Shown here piece after piece: positions 21,381 to 33,061 of a stretch of DNA of 64,000 bases. Where the stretch lies: contig JABRWF010000003.1 in the NCBI GenBank assembly GCA_018343915.1, forward strand, positions 5,476,393 to 5,540,392, read 5' to 3'. This DNA is from Agroathelia rolfsii. Its lineage: Eukaryota > Basidiomycota > Agaricomycetes > Amylocorticiales > Amylocorticiaceae. Numbering within the stretch: position 1 is the first letter of the stretch; each line of letters opens with the position of its first letter. Below the pieces are notes generated by a model. The model saw nothing but the letters and a program-made list of their open reading frames with translations. It had not been told where the DNA came from and did no database searches. The position numbers were made by a program, and so were the translations under genes.

Positions 21381-22315
21381 TATCATGAGATTCTCATAAC
21401 TTAGCCAAACCTAACCAGACTAGCCTGGAAGGCTAGCAAAGGAACCATACTAATATCTTTATCCTCCCCTAGCTGGGAGGTGCTATCTATGTTTTAAGAC
21501 CTGAATATAAGGTCTCCTACAAGTAAGGTTACTTTCCTAAGCAATACTTAACAATCTAGCATCTTTACAGTCCCTTAACTAGATGAGACTTGTTTATATC
21601 CCCTTAACCTTAGGGTCCAGGTGTATTATGATGGTGGGAAGAGTGATAAAACACACAAAAGAGAGAGTAGGGATAAGTATGAGTGAGCACCACTAAGGGA
21701 CAAGGCATAGCACAGCTTATATAGGTTGCTGACTAGCACACTCCTCTTACAAGCTCATATAGGTAGCTACAAGAGAAGAAGCCTAAAGAGACTAAGACAG
21801 AGTACTAAGTACAGAGCAAAGTACTAAGGCAGACAAGTAATAAGGGCAGAGACAAAGACAAAGATAAAGATAAAGTGGTCAAGCTGGATTGCAAAGACTC
21901 TAAGGGCAGGCCTTTATATACTAGTTACAAGTATTCTAAGAATAGTCCTTAACTCTACATCAAGGGAAATAGAAGAAAGGAAAGGAAAAGGATCAATGGA
22001 GTTAGAACAGAAGTATAGTATGAGAAAAGATCAAAGATGAAAGAAGCATCAATAATTAAAGAAGGAAATCAATGATATATATCAAAAGATCTAGAATTAT
22101 ATCTAAATGTAACATAGTACCATATAAATAATACAACAAGAAACTAGAAAATAAAAAAGTATATCCTATATACTCAAATCAAAAGATAAAAACATAAGAA
22201 AAATAGGGAAAAATAAGGAAAAATTAGAGGCATACTGCCAACCTATAGAAACATATCTGTTTACACAGAAAATATATCAGCCATCCTACAATAGCATGTC
22301 TGCCATCTCATAACA
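21381..22315 (+). repeat. Solo E4-family LTR inside Copia-2
   Basis: 935 bp, TATCATGAG..CTCATAACA (first G now A). TSD CCTGG (21376-21380) and CCTAG (22316-22320). Related copies at 50561-51198 and 53129-53942. Confidence 0.88.
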
Positions 22316-22320
22316 CCTAG

Positions 22321-22801
22321 GCAACTGCCTTGACTTTAGTCTTTGGTTTGTTAGCATTGCTAGTCATGAACTAAATAGGTGGTTTGCTAATGCATTCACT
22401 GCATTGAGGTGCTGGTACTTTGGGTGTTTTAATTACCAGTACTGTTGCTATGTTAGCTGATTTGTCAGATGTAGGTGACAGTGGTAGGGGTATTAACATT
22501 GGCTCTATTGCTATTGGTGCATTTAGAGTTTCTATTTTATTGACTGGCTTCCCAGTGTGGACATCATTAATGGAGATATTACTTAACCCCCCCTCAACAT
22601 GTATAGTTGCAGTAGGGCGCTTGAATAGTACATTTCGCTCAATTGAGATCTTGTGACTTAAGGGCTAGTAGATGCAGTACCTCTTGCTTTCAATGTCCTA
22701 GCCTAGCTATCTCCCTACCATCAACCTCACTTCCAATTTACCTACACCCTCCTGCTTCACCCATGCTACCTTGCCAAATTGTCGTAGTTGCAACAGGTTA
22801 G
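22321..22801 (-). pseudogene. Copia-2 integrase C-terminus and linker
   Basis: Minus-strand reading: LLQLRQFGKVAWVKQEGVGK, LEVRLMVGR, DIESKRYCIYWPLSHKIS, IERNVLFKRP. These are the usual copia integrase tail motifs (FG.K.W.., G.W.G.D..SKGYR.Y.P, R.V.F). A low-complexity linker follows toward RT. Confidence 0.83.
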
Positions 22802-24625
22802 TATCATGGGTTGATCCCATGATTATTTTATTCCCCTAATTTTTCTCTATTTTCTACTATTTTTCTTGATTTTTTATCTTTTAATTTGAGTGTATAGGCT
22901 TTATTTCTTTATTTTTGGTTTCTTGTTACATTATTTATATGGTACTATACTTCATTTAGGTATACTTCTGAATCTTCTGATGTACATCATTGATTTGCTT
23001 CTCCTATCTTTGATGCTTCTTTCATCTCTGATTTCTTCCCATACTATACTTCTGTTCTAACTCCTCTGATCCTTTTTCTTTCCTTGCTTCTATTTCCCTT
23101 AATGTGGAGTTAAGAACTATTCTTAGAGTACTTATAAACAGTATATAGAGGCCTGCCCTTGAGACCTTTACAATCTAGCTTGACCACTTTTTACCCTCTG
23201 TATCACTCTCACTCACACCTAAAGTTTCTTCCCCTACTCTCTTTCTTGTGTGTTTTACCCCCCCATCATCATCTTTATTGTTATACCTAGACCCCAAGGT
23301 TAAGGGGATATGCTGTGACTCCATGCTCTAAGGGAGTATAAAACTAAGTAAAGCTATGTATATGTCACCAGGATATATGAACATAGACTTCTAGGATGAG
23401 GGAGTATAAAGAATTATGTCAAAGCTGAAGATTGTCAAGAGTACACCTGCCTCTTGCCACCAAAACTCAACTAGTGCCTACGTTAACCCCTGTAAGGTGC
23501 GGGGTAGCCATTAATAGCTGTTTTACAACTCCCAAGGCCTAGGATGCAAGGATGGACATGCCTTGTGCGCTGTCTTTGTTCTCACTCAACTCTGAGCTTG
23601 CTAATCACCAAGCTTTACTCTAGACTTGCAAAGTCTTCAGGCAAGGTCTACTGTTGAGACATAAAGTTTCTTATATATACAAATAGGTGTGTAGGGTCTC
23701 TTAGCCTTGATAAATGCAGGGCAAGCCTTTGTTTACTTAGGTATACTTAGCACTATGATTTTGTGGTCAACAACTGCAAGTGGCTAGTATAAAGCCTAAG
23801 CCTGTATTATGCAGTATACATATAGAGGAGCACTGAGTAACCTCTAAACAATAGGTAGCACGAAGCACACCTATTACCTCTTAGCATAAAGCAGGGAGGA
23901 TTTGTGGGACAAGGAGGGAAAAGGGAGATAAGGACTCTGAAGATAAAGTTTTTATTATGTTAGTTAACTACTGGATACAAAGCACTATTATGCTTACCTG
24001 AAGATAAAGAGAATGAATCTAGGGTCTTCAGGTAGAGGCACTACAGGGTTATATACTAATTCTACCTGGTCTGTGCACCTGGTACATGGTCTGTGCATAG
24101 AGGTACTAAGTATGATGCAATATTACACCATAGTGAGTCTATGATGGTATCATATTCTAGACCCATGCTCTAGACCTGCTTATATAATAAGTCATATAAC
24201 TAGTGGTCACATGATGGCCAGTCACATAATGACTGATTACATGACTTTGCTTAGTCATCAGAGTATTTACGTAATGTCTACTTATGTAATATACATATTA
24301 TATATCAAAAAATAGAGAAAAATCAGGGAAAAATCAGAAAAATAATGAGAAATCTTAAATAAAATTATAGTACATAGATCAACTCATAACAAAGATAGCA
24401 TGTCCTACCTGGCAAAGGACTTTAAGAATACCAGTGATTGTATGTTACATGGAAGCCTCTATGAAATAGTGGGAGACCTTGCCTCTAGGTCTTTAAACAT
24501 GAGTTGCACCTCCCTGCTGGAGGAGCTTAAAGATATCAGTTGTACCTCCCCCCCTATTTGCTTCTGGCCCTTCTAGGCTAGGCATCTTAGGGTTATGTTG
24601 GTTGAGTTATGAGTATCCTATGACA
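22802..24625 (-). repeat. E4-family LTR, reverse, with a G LTR nested in it
   Basis: On the minus strand begins TGTCATAGGATACTC and ends CCCATGATA. TSD GTTAG on both sides (22797-22801, 24626-24630) falls at the integrase codons for KPN|LLQ. About 860 bp without the nested solo LTR at 23433-24391. Divergent from the other E4 copies. Confidence 0.8.
23433..24391 (-). repeat. Solo G-family LTR inside the E4 LTR
   Basis: 959 bp, TGTCAAGAG..CTCATAACA, perfect TSD AAGAT (23428-23432, 24392-24396). Third level of nesting. Confidence 0.93.
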
Positions 24626-24630
24626 GTTAG

Positions 24631-25836
24631 GTTTCTGTTCTTTTGCTCATTTGTATGCTGTTATACTAGCAATCTGTGTAGTAGTTGTTTAATTTTGTAG
24701 CTAGATTACATACTGCATAGCCTCTGCCCAGAGGAACTGTAGTAAACTAGTATCAAGAAGTATTACACGTATGTGCTCTTCTAGCATATGGTTTAGGCAT
24801 TTGGCCTTGCCATTTTGAGGTGATGAATTATACACAACAAGTCAATATATAGTACCAGTAGCCACAAGGTACTTGTTAAACTTGGTGTTTGTGTACTCTC
24901 CCCCTTAATTGGATTGGAGTTCTTTAATGTTGAGAGCATCACATTGAACCTTGGCCCAGGCTTTGTAAGTCTTGTATTTGTCAAATATCTCTAATTTTAC
25001 TGGCATAAAATAGATCATTGCCTCATCCATATAATTGTCAATAAATGAGCATATATATGACTTTCTACTCAGTGACTTTACTTGAGAAGGTCCCCAAACG
25101 TTGCTATAAACATATTCACCATATCACTTGCATGGTGTACTTGATTGTTTGTCTGGATAGGGTTCCTTGGCATGTTTTGCCTATATGCATGCAGTACATG
25201 TTGGTAAGTTGCTATTGATTAGCTTGATCCCCTCAATAATCCCATCTTTGACCATCTTCTGCAGTGCATTCACACCAGCATGACCTATACATTAATGAAA
25301 CTCCTTCATTATTAGGCAAGTTTTTGACATGGCTGCTATTATAATAGTGAGAGGTAAGTTATTCCTATCCATTGGTATAGTTTCAATATAATATAAGCCA
25401 TCCTTCTCAGGAACTTAGATAATATGTTTGTCTAATGGTGAATAAATATGGGTAGCACAATCAACTTCAAATCAAATGAAGAATTTTGCCTTTGTCATTA
25501 CACTGATTGATACAAGTGCAAAAGGCATTAATGGTGCATGTAGCATCTTGCGGAGTTGTAAGACAACACTTCTGGCCTCTGTCTTTGCATGAATGGGCAC
25601 TTTATTCTCACCAATAGTATGCAAGGTCCCACTGTGAGCAGATGTAATTGGTATTGGGGGAATCTCTTAGTATGTTACAAAGTTCTCTTGCTTTGGTTCT
25701 AGGTGTTGAGATGCTCCTGAATCCAGAATTTATACACCTATGTATTTGGTCACTATTAATTTCGAAACTGCTGAAAAGCTTGTTGCTACTGCAAATGCAT
25801 ACTTGTTCTTGTCCTTGCCATTGCTACTAGGTTCAG
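24631..25836 (-). pseudogene. Copia-2 protease and integrase core
   Basis: Minus-strand reading from 25836: KDKNKYAFAVATSFSAVSK, ILDSGASQHL (protease, D-S-G-A intact), then the integrase zinc region CIGHAGVNALQKMVKDGIIE..CTACI, a YVYSNVWGPSQVKS segment (the first Asp is lost to Asn), FIDNYMDEAMIYF, GGEYTNTKFNKYL and ESYMLEEHIRVIL-like sequence. Stops scattered. The frame matches gag across the LTR at 25837-26672. Confidence 0.85.
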
Positions 25837-26672
25837 TGTCATGAGATGGAAATTTTGCCAATTTTTCGGTATATTTCTTGTAATATTTGGACTTGTATTT
25901 CTTTTGTTTTATCATTTTCTCTGTTTCTTTCCTTATTTTCCTTATTTTAATTACCCTTTAGGGCGTGGACTGTGGGCAGTGCAGCGGTCACCTGATTGGC
26001 CCTCATGTGTTCCAAGCCGCATGTCACAGGAGTAATCTTGGGGCTATGCGCCTTCACTTTCATCATCACGCATAGCCTAGGAAGCACAGCCTTCCTACTA
26101 AGAATAATTCCTAACGGATACTGGTTCCACTCTGCAAGGAGCTCCACACGGATGCCCGGTGGAGTTAGGGTAAACATTCTTCCCCTGCATTGCCACATTT
26201 CATACTTCTATTCTCGGCTGCGCACAGACCCCCAAAGCTGTGCACGGGCCATTAACAAACAGTATAAATAAAGCATGTAACTTGTCCTGAAGAGCTCAGC
26301 TTCGACCTCTTTGCCTTCAGGCAAGTAAACGTTTTGTATTCATTAGCTAATAGATTACTAAATAACAACTTTGCCTTCAGGGTATCTCCAACCAAGGCCT
26401 AGCCTTCCCCGTCCTAGCCACCCCCTTTTTCTTATAATAGGCCGTGGTGCAAATCCCGGCATAAGCATGTGAACTTGTAGCGAGAAGCTTCCATAAGAAT
26501 AGTAAGAGAGTACCTGTAGGCCCCCAATAGAATAGGGTATACCTACGTGGGAAAATTATTATTACTTAGATACTTTGATTTTGTGTTAAGTGTGTGCCCT
26601 TCGATTTGTACAAAGACAAAGTAGGCACACCAAGCCCAAACGTCTACATCCAGTCAAGAAGTACCCTTGACA
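25837..26672 (+). repeat. Solo LTR of an L5-related gypsy (836 bp), CpG-rich
   Basis: TGTCATGAG..CCCTTGACA with perfect TSD TTCAG (25832-25836, 26673-26677). Contains TATAAATA at 26263, AGCTTCGACCT at 26298-26308 and an intron-like block 26321-26380 with a GC donor, flanked by CTTTGCCTTCAG twice. Less decayed than its host. Small ORFs within it (e.g. 25996-26271) are not genes. Confidence 0.9.
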
Positions 26673-26677
26673 TTCAG

Positions 26678-27427
26678 CACCTATAATGGCAATATTGGCT
26701 GATTTTTTGCCTTTTAACTTTGATTTTGATTTTGATTTTAGACCCTAGCCTTCCTGGCCTCCCCCTTTTGCCCAACATCACTCCTTTGAATGCTCTGGTC
26801 ATCCATAGTTCTGGCAGCCAGGGGAGTTCATTAATGGTTTTGCAAATAATGACAAATATAAGTGTACAGCTAGTGCTGTTGTTGGAGGTAGCAATGCTAT
26901 CTTCTTTTGTAGTGCCTGATTGTCTTGGGCAAACCTCCGAAGTGCTTATATGATGTCAGAAAATGTTAGGGGAATCTTGTTTTCTTGTTGGTTTGAACAA
27001 TATAATCTGATGGATTTATGGTAGGAAAGTAGCATGGCTAGTATAATTGCTATTGCATATTCCTTGTCTCCTATTGATCCCTCTAAGTAAGCTAACTTCT
27101 CTTGCAGTTGCTGCATCTTGTTGATTATAGTGTATAGGTTATCACTCTCTACACTGGTTATGCCATGAATTTGCTGTAGGTAGATACTATAGATAAGTTC
27201 ATTATTCTTGCTAAACCTATTCTTAAGGTATACCTACATTTCAGCTGCTATTGTGCAGTTAACTATGTTGATTTGTAGGACCTCAGGCATTGTCTAGTAT
27301 AGCACCGTGTAGACGCTTTTGTCCTTATATTCCCACTTATTGTATTTTGTCTTGTGAGCATAAAGCTTAGCTTTAATTAGCTTGATGCTTTTGCCATCCT
27401 CTCTTTTGCTTGCTAAAGGGGTCTAAG
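26678..27427 (-). pseudogene. Copia-2 gag, main part
   Basis: Minus-strand reading: PLASKREDGKSIKLIKAKLY, AHKTKYNKWEYKDKSVY, INIVNCTIAAEM, YLKNRFSKNN, IINKMQQLQEKLAYLEGS, YAIAIILAMLLSYHKSI, and a zinc-knuckle-like PEHSKELCWAKGGGQEG. This is the copia UBN2 Gag order ending in a CCHC knuckle, with the usual stop codons. Confidence 0.83.
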
Positions 27428-28277
27428 TGTCACAGGTCTATAGCAATAAACAATAATACTATGAATACTGTGAATAGTTCCTATGGAATTGTTAGTAAAA
27501 TTTTATGATTTCTCTAGCCTAATCCAAGGCTAGAGGTGACGCTCTCAGGGTTTCCAACCCTGAGGTTAACTATGGGATAGTGAACTATGACTTATAATAG
27601 CTTTGACTATAACTTGGGCTTGCAGGAAATAATACAGAGGCAAGGAAATATTCTTAGAGCTAGTAGTGGCTTGTGAGGGGACTTTAGACAAGGGAAAAGA
27701 CAATAGAATTGACAAAAGAGGTCTGTGAAATGGGGGACATCTCTTAGACCTTAGTAACTTAAATACATGATTTGTATACTATTGTTCTCTTACTTTGGTA
27801 CACTTTCCTAGCTTCTATTCCTTACTAATAATCCACTATTACTCCTAAGATTCTCCTTGATTGTTCCAGTGATCAGCAATATGTACTGTAGTCCCTTTGT
27901 ACCTGTAATAGTGCCTGAAGATGAGAGATTGCAAAGTTACGCTCTTTTTGTGACGTGACATGTCACATGTCACAACTAGCGTAGCAATGGCAGCTAGGGA
28001 GCGGAAATACAGGTATGCCTCTTTCTAAGCCTAAGGCTTAGAACTGAGCTGTAATAAAATAGCAACTATAGCTTACTATGATATACTATGACTTATAACT
28101 AGTGTGCTATGAAGTATAATATGCTATGGCTTTTATATGGCTTGATATAATCTCTAAGAAATCCTTTGACAGCTGCATGGTAATTCTAGATATTTGCTTG
28201 GTAAACCTGAGTGTATGCTTGGTAAACATGAATAAATGCTATAATAACTATGACATGGTACAACTAGGGTTGTGATA
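27428..28277 (+). repeat. Solo B-family LTR inside Copia-2 gag
   Basis: 850 bp, TGTCACAGG..GTTGTGATA (C-to-T in the last CACA), perfect TSD CTAAG (27423-27427, 28278-28282). Confidence 0.92.
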
Positions 28278-28282
28278 CTAAG

Positions 28283-28414
28283 GAAGGGCTTCACAACTAT
28301 CCAGGTAGTGTTTTAACCCTTGTGCAGTTACATAGGAGGTAAGCTGTCAAGAATACAGCATCCAGTTCTTGCTATCTTCATTGAGGTTGGTGATACAAAA
28401 GGATACCAAGTCAG
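28283..28414 (-). pseudogene. Copia-2 gag N-terminus
   Basis: Minus-strand reading: DLVSFCITNLNEDSKNWM, then a stop, LTSYVTAQGLKHYLDSC. No ATG is visible before the L7 LTR; the true start may have been at the junction or lost. Confidence 0.6.
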
Positions 28415-29015
28415 TGTCATGACCTCCTTTGTGCACAAGTGGCTTCCGCTCCAACATTTCCAACATGTCCCTACTCACCCTTGCCTACTACCATCCAACA
28501 ACCAAGGACACCTCTCCAGCTCCCAACTTCTGCTCTCTGCCCTCTGTGATTTGGGCGTCGAAACCAGTGACCCCTTGCTTGGCACTTAATCAGAGTCCCA
28601 GAGCTTTTTCCTCTTCTCACATATCCTGTTTTCCCATTATTTTCCCCACACATTCTAGTACCCTTATTCACATAGATAGTTTTGGCCCATTCACGCCCCA
28701 TATTCCGTTTCCCACTCTTTGTCTCACTTCATTTCTATTCCTCTTGGTATTCTCCTGCTACTATAGTATTTATACCAACCTAGTATGTACCTAGCTACCT
28801 CAGTTTGGAAATCAACTTAGTTCCCCTTCTCCTGTCTGACTCCTGTCCTAGACTGCAACTAGGCAAGGGCTTGACACATATGTCTTGGCCAAGTCCGGTT
28901 ACCCCTCTCCTTTCCTATTCACTCTCCCATCTCTACTCTTGTTCACTCCATCTCCGCTTCCGTTCCACTCTGCCCCTTCCCTTTTCTGCTATCTCCATCC
29001 ATCCAAGACTTAACA
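28415..29015 (-). repeat. Solo L7-family LTR in the Copia-2 leader
   Basis: 601 bp, TGTCATGAC..GACTTAACA, reverse-complement match to the solo LTR at 62573-63160. Flanks GTCAG and GTTGG both derive from GTCGG by one CpG transition each. The ORFs at 28320-29026 are LTR sequence. Confidence 0.85.
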
Positions 29016-29046
29016 GTTGGTGCTAGTAGTTGCAGAGGCGGTTGAG

Positions 29047-29058
29047 GAGCTTATAACC
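29047..29058 (-). promoter_or_regulatory. Copia-2 primer-binding site
   Basis: Minus strand GGTTATAAGCTC directly after the 5' LTR: the Copia-1 site with G-to-A at CAT, again fitting the anticodon arm of initiator tRNA-Met. Confidence 0.65.
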
Positions 29059-29301
29059 TATTAAGTTTGCTAATACCAATATTAAATTTAGTCATTATTA
29101 TAAGAACTGAAGTGTATTAAAGAGTAGTAGCAGTGATGATGTGTCTAAGGTTACATAATCACCAGAAGTATATTAAAATGTATAGTATGTATATAGAATA
29201 AGGGCGATAGAGAAATGCAACAGAATAGAATGGGAAAAATATTTGTAGGCATGAAAGATATATAAAAGAAATAAAATGTCCATACTGCTTGTATTATAAC
29301 A
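29059..29301 (-). repeat. Copia-2 5' LTR
   Basis: 243 bp; minus strand TGTTATAATAC..AAACTTAATA. Matches 18513-18741. Confidence 0.87.
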
Positions 29302-29990
29302 ATGGGGCATAGGTATCTATCTGCTTTTATGAACCATTTGATAAGTGCAAGGGAATGTGTTTGATTCTTGTGTTTAATTCTAAAAAATAGATGGACATGA
29401 GCTATATCTAGTCCTACAAATCCTTGCAAATCAAGCTAAGTTGATATAAAAGCAGTATTGAATCTACCTCAACCCTTCACCCATGATGGACTGGCACAAA
29501 TACATTTATGGTGTATCCCCCCAATTCCATATGAATTGCTTGGCGCATAAAACTCTGCAATTGCAGATTCAAAAATACAAATCTTGCCCTCAACTTTAGG
29601 TAGCCTTTGCATATCCATATCATCAACATCTTTATCAGGATGCTCTAGTCTGTAGAGATATTGTTGTATAAGCAAGGGTAAATCAGCAAGCCAGTTTGCC
29701 TCACTAAAAGATTCAAATCCTTAGTATAGTGCCTAGCTACATTAATACTTATTAGCAAGTAAACCAAATTATGCACATGATAGAACTTACCTTCTAAGTT
29801 ACACAGCTTGACCCTATTCATAACCCTTGGTATAGTATGAGGGCCTCCCCCTGTTGTAGTCCTCCCTTGAGCAACTATATCCTGCTACATCATATTCTTA
29901 AGTGTGAGCATTTATATAAGGCTCAGAGCTATTGTAGGATATGTTCAGAGGCATTGGGGACAATGTTTACATTGAGAGGCATACATTGCA
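29302..29990 (-). pseudogene. Plavaka-type transposase, central part
   Basis: Minus-strand reading: EANWLADLPLLIQQYLYRL, ICIFESAIAEFYAPSNSYG, IGGIHHKCICASPSW, QGFVGLDIAHVHLFFRIKHK, HSLALIKWFIKADRYLCPI. Known: the string FYAPSD.CG.GGM.RE.IR, then G..GL..ARV.LFF.F.. and A.V.WF is diagnostic for Plavaka transposases of Agaricomycetes. Joining to 18512 (dropping one TSD) gives CPITGL and so on in frame. Sequence beyond ~29730 (LEGKFYHVHNLVYLL) is probably the same protein but weaker. Confidence 0.72.
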
Positions 29991-30345
29991 ACTAAAGGGA
30001 GTGTATGTATAGATGACAACTATAGATTGCCGTTTTGGCCCAAGCTACTATCTATTTCTTAGCTGCTGTCTATTTTTAAGCCCTTGTCTATTATTAAGCC
30101 ACTCTTTTATTAAGTTGTCATTTTTTGTTTGTTGTAATGAGTTTACTTCAAAAAGCTTAATAAAGTTGTAAAAAGTATTAAAAACTATATATAGAGTTGC
30201 TTAAAAAAACAAAAAATCCAAGTTTATTTTTGACAAGGAGATTCCAGAAGTCTACTCCTAGAAATAACCTAAAAGTTGCAAAAACATATAAAAAGTATAA
30301 AAAGTTAAAAGTTAAAAGTCAAAAAGTACCATGTAATTTTGCTAA
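29991..30345. other. AT-rich spacer with a short repeat
   Basis: No gene seen. The block around 30045-30115 (CTATCTATTTCTTAGCTGC and onward) recurs at 51381-51430, so it belongs to an unnamed dispersed repeat. Confidence 0.45.
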
Positions 30346-30851
30346 TGTATGTAGCTTCTACTAGCACTGTCAGCCCTTCAAGGCTGGCATATTATAGGTA
30401 TTGATATACATAATGCATATCTATATAGTGATCTCAAAGAGGAAATAAATATAGAGCAACCCAAAGGGTTCAAAGTAAAAGGGGGAGAATATATAGTAAT
30501 ATAATTACATAAAGCCTTGTATAGCCTAAAACAAGCTGGCCTTGCTTGGTGGAAAACATTATCCTTGTCACTCAAAGAAATGGGGTGTCAACAACTTCTA
30601 TCTAATGCAGGGGTTTCCTGTATAAAGACAAAAAAGGAAATAAAATTATCCTTGTTGTATATATTGATAATGTCCTATTCTTTAGATTGAATCAGTCTGT
30701 AGTTAAGACCCTTAAAGCCCACATAACAAAACTTTGGGAATGCCAAGATCTTAGTGATGCATGTGAGTTTCTCTATATATGCATCAAGAAAGAAGGCAAC
30801 AAAATCTGCCTGGATTAGATTCTATATTTAGAGAAAATTATCCAGCAGTTT
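30346..30851 (+). pseudogene. Copia-1-type reverse transcriptase fragment
   Basis: Closely parallels 10862-11355 of Copia-1: AYLYSDLKEEINIEQPKGFK, ALYSLKQAGLAWW, KEMGCQQLLSNAG, then a single-base loss shifts the frame before VYIDNVLFF. Ended by the Gy-2 5' LTR. No other part of this copy is present. Confidence 0.82.
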
Positions 30852-32666
30852 TGTTACGAGTCAATCTATGTACTATAAATTTATTTAGAATTTCTCATTA
30901 TTTTTCCGAATTTTTCCTGATTTTTCTCGATTTTTTGGTATATAATATGTATATTACATAAGTGGATATTACATAAGTACTCTGATGACTAAGCAAGTCA
31001 TGTGACTAGTCATCATGTGACTAGCCATCATGTGACCACTAGTCATGTGATATATTATATAAATAAGGCCTAGAACATAGGTCTAGACTATAATATTATC
31101 ATAGACTTACAATAGTGTAATATCACATTATACTTAGCATTACTGTGCACAAACCATATACTAGGTGTACAGACCAGGTAGAATTAGTATATAACCCTGT
31201 AGTGCCTCTACCTGAAGACCCTAGATTTGTTCTCTTTATCTTTAGGTAAGCACAAATAGTACTTTGTATTAAGTACAAGCTAACATAATAAAAACTTCAT
31301 CTTCAGTGTCATGAATACACCCAGACTCTCCTAATTTTTCTTTATTTTCCTGTATTTTTCTTGTATTTTTATGATTTTTCTTGGACTTTCTATATATTAT
31401 TTATTCATAATAGATAGTCTAGGACAATTAGTTACAGAGTACTTAGTTATATAACTAGCCATCATCATACCTTTATACTAGTACCTATTAGTAAACAGAG
31501 TCTAGACCCTTCTAGTTCCTTCTAAGTCTAGACTCTTGATCAATCAGCTGATGATGCAATGATTGCACCATTATGCTCAGTCATCCATTTATACTATGTT
31601 TAGCATTCCTTTCTATTTCTGTCTCTGTACACAGACCATTTAGAAGCACATAGACCACCCCTGAAACTTATATAAGGACCCTGTAACACTTCCTGAAGGC
31701 CTTAGCTTGGACCTTTTGCCTTCAGGTGAGTAAGTAAGTATGTACATCTCTCTTTACTATTTACTAATACTTTTGCCTTCAGGCTCATCATCCTAGCCCT
31801 CTCACCCTTGCCCTCCCTTTGTGCCTTGTCAGTCTAAGGGTTGTATAAGGACCTAAGCAAGCCATAGAACAGGCTGTATTGCCTGCCTCCCCCTCTCTAT
31901 ATCAAGTCCCTTAATAAATTGGGGTAAAGTGTAACTTAGAGTTATTACCCTCTAAGAAAGAATCTAAGCATCTCAGAGTGTTTAGCACTCCCTTCTTTAC
32001 TAAGCAAGCAGTAACAAGTCATTAGCCAACAGTAGCCTTTGGTGGAAAGTCTTCTAGACTTAGAGTACACCTTTGGGACCTAGTAGCAGTACATTGTTCT
32101 ATTTGTAGTGTAGGTAAGGGTTACCTCTATTGTTTAGATAGTCAAGAGCATAAGCCTTGATATTCAGAGCCTATCTCCCCCTTCCTTCCCTCTCCAAATC
32201 CTCTCTGCTTTGTGCTAGGAGGTTACAAGTATGCTCAGTGCTACTTATAGTAAGGGTGTGCTTAGTGCTACCCTTGTGTGCATGCATAAGACAGGTCTAG
32301 CCCTCTGGGTGACTATTTGTATCTGCAATAATACAAACCACATTATATTTAGTGCACTTGCCCCAACAAAAGCTTTACACCTAGTTGGCCAGGGTTAAGA
32401 TACCTCAACCCCTATCTATATATACAAGATAACTTATGTCTTAATTATAGACCTCACTTAAAAGTCTTGTAGACTTGGAGTAAAGCCTGGTAATAGAAAA
32501 GCTTGATTTTGAGTGAGAGTAGAGATAGGGCATAGAAAAGTATACACCCCTACATCCCAAGTCCTGGGAAGAGTAAAAAAGGCCTTACTACCTACCCCGT
32601 TCCTTTAAGGGGTTTCTATGGACTTTGGTTGAGTTTTGGTGGTAAGAGTCAGATGTACTCTTGACA
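30852..32666 (+). repeat. G-family LTR, 5' LTR of Gy-2, split by an L5 LTR
   Basis: TGTTACGAG..CTCTTGACA. TATATAA at 31188, AGATTTGTTCT at 31223-31233, and a perfect 11-nt complement AGAACAAATCT at 32669-32679, 2 nt inside the element. Confidence 0.9.
31307..32162 (+). repeat. Solo L5-family LTR (856 bp)
   Basis: TGTCATGAATAC..GCCTTGATA, perfect TSD TTCAG (31302-31306, 32163-32167). It landed exactly at the CTTCAG acceptor-like motif of the host G LTR. Confidence 0.92.
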
Positions 32667-33061
32667 TTAGAACAAATCTCTCCCCTTTTCTGCACTAGTA
32701 TATTGTACTAGAGGTGGTGTAGTAAGCCACATTACTTTAAGCAAAAGAAACAATTACCGTAGAAATTTAGTAGACTACTATGGCCATTTTTACCTACAAA
32801 AAATAGTAGTCTTCATCTTCATTTTCTGTTATCTTTGGGAGTATTTTTGGCTAGCTTGCAAGTAGTATTAGTATCCACAGTTACATTGGTTTTTTTGAGC
32901 TATTAAAGGGAACTTCACCCGAGTGGATAGACAAAAAAGACTCTGGTTGCTACAAGTAGCCCAAAGATAATTAGACTATTGGTAGAATTAGGCCTAGCTC
33001 AAAGGGCAATAAATAAAAAACTTTTATTACTTGTACAAATCACTTCAGGAGTCTCTAGTGT
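32667..33061 (+). other. Gy-2 untranslated leader with self-priming site
   Basis: First bases TT then AGAACAAATCT, complementary to 31223-31233. The rest parallels the Gy-1 and Gy-3 leaders; no open frame. Confidence 0.65.

Larger units (their letters stand above)
18513..29301 (-). mobile_element. Copia-2: Ty1/copia retrotransposon on the minus strand, six nested insertions
   Basis: Bounded by short LTRs (18513-18741 and 29059-29301) with duplicated sites ATAGG and ATGGG (one G-to-A change). Reading right to left: PBS, gag, protease, integrase, RT, RNase H. Six other LTRs interrupt it (19502-20468, 21381-22315, 22802-24625, 25837-26672, 27428-28277, 28415-29015). Each has a recognisable TSD, and coding frames match across the gaps. 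Without them it is ~4.75 kb, a normal copia length. It split a Plavaka transposase gene. Confidence 0.88.

Noticed and set aside
25947..26271. Overlapping ORFs of 83 and 91 codons on both strands
   Set aside because: They lie wholly inside a solo LTR with a perfect TSD and resemble no known protein.
28320..29026. Several ORFs of 73-121 codons
   Set aside because: They fall in the L7 LTR (matched by the TSD-bounded copy at 62573-63160). Pyrimidine-rich sequence keeps the frames open by chance.
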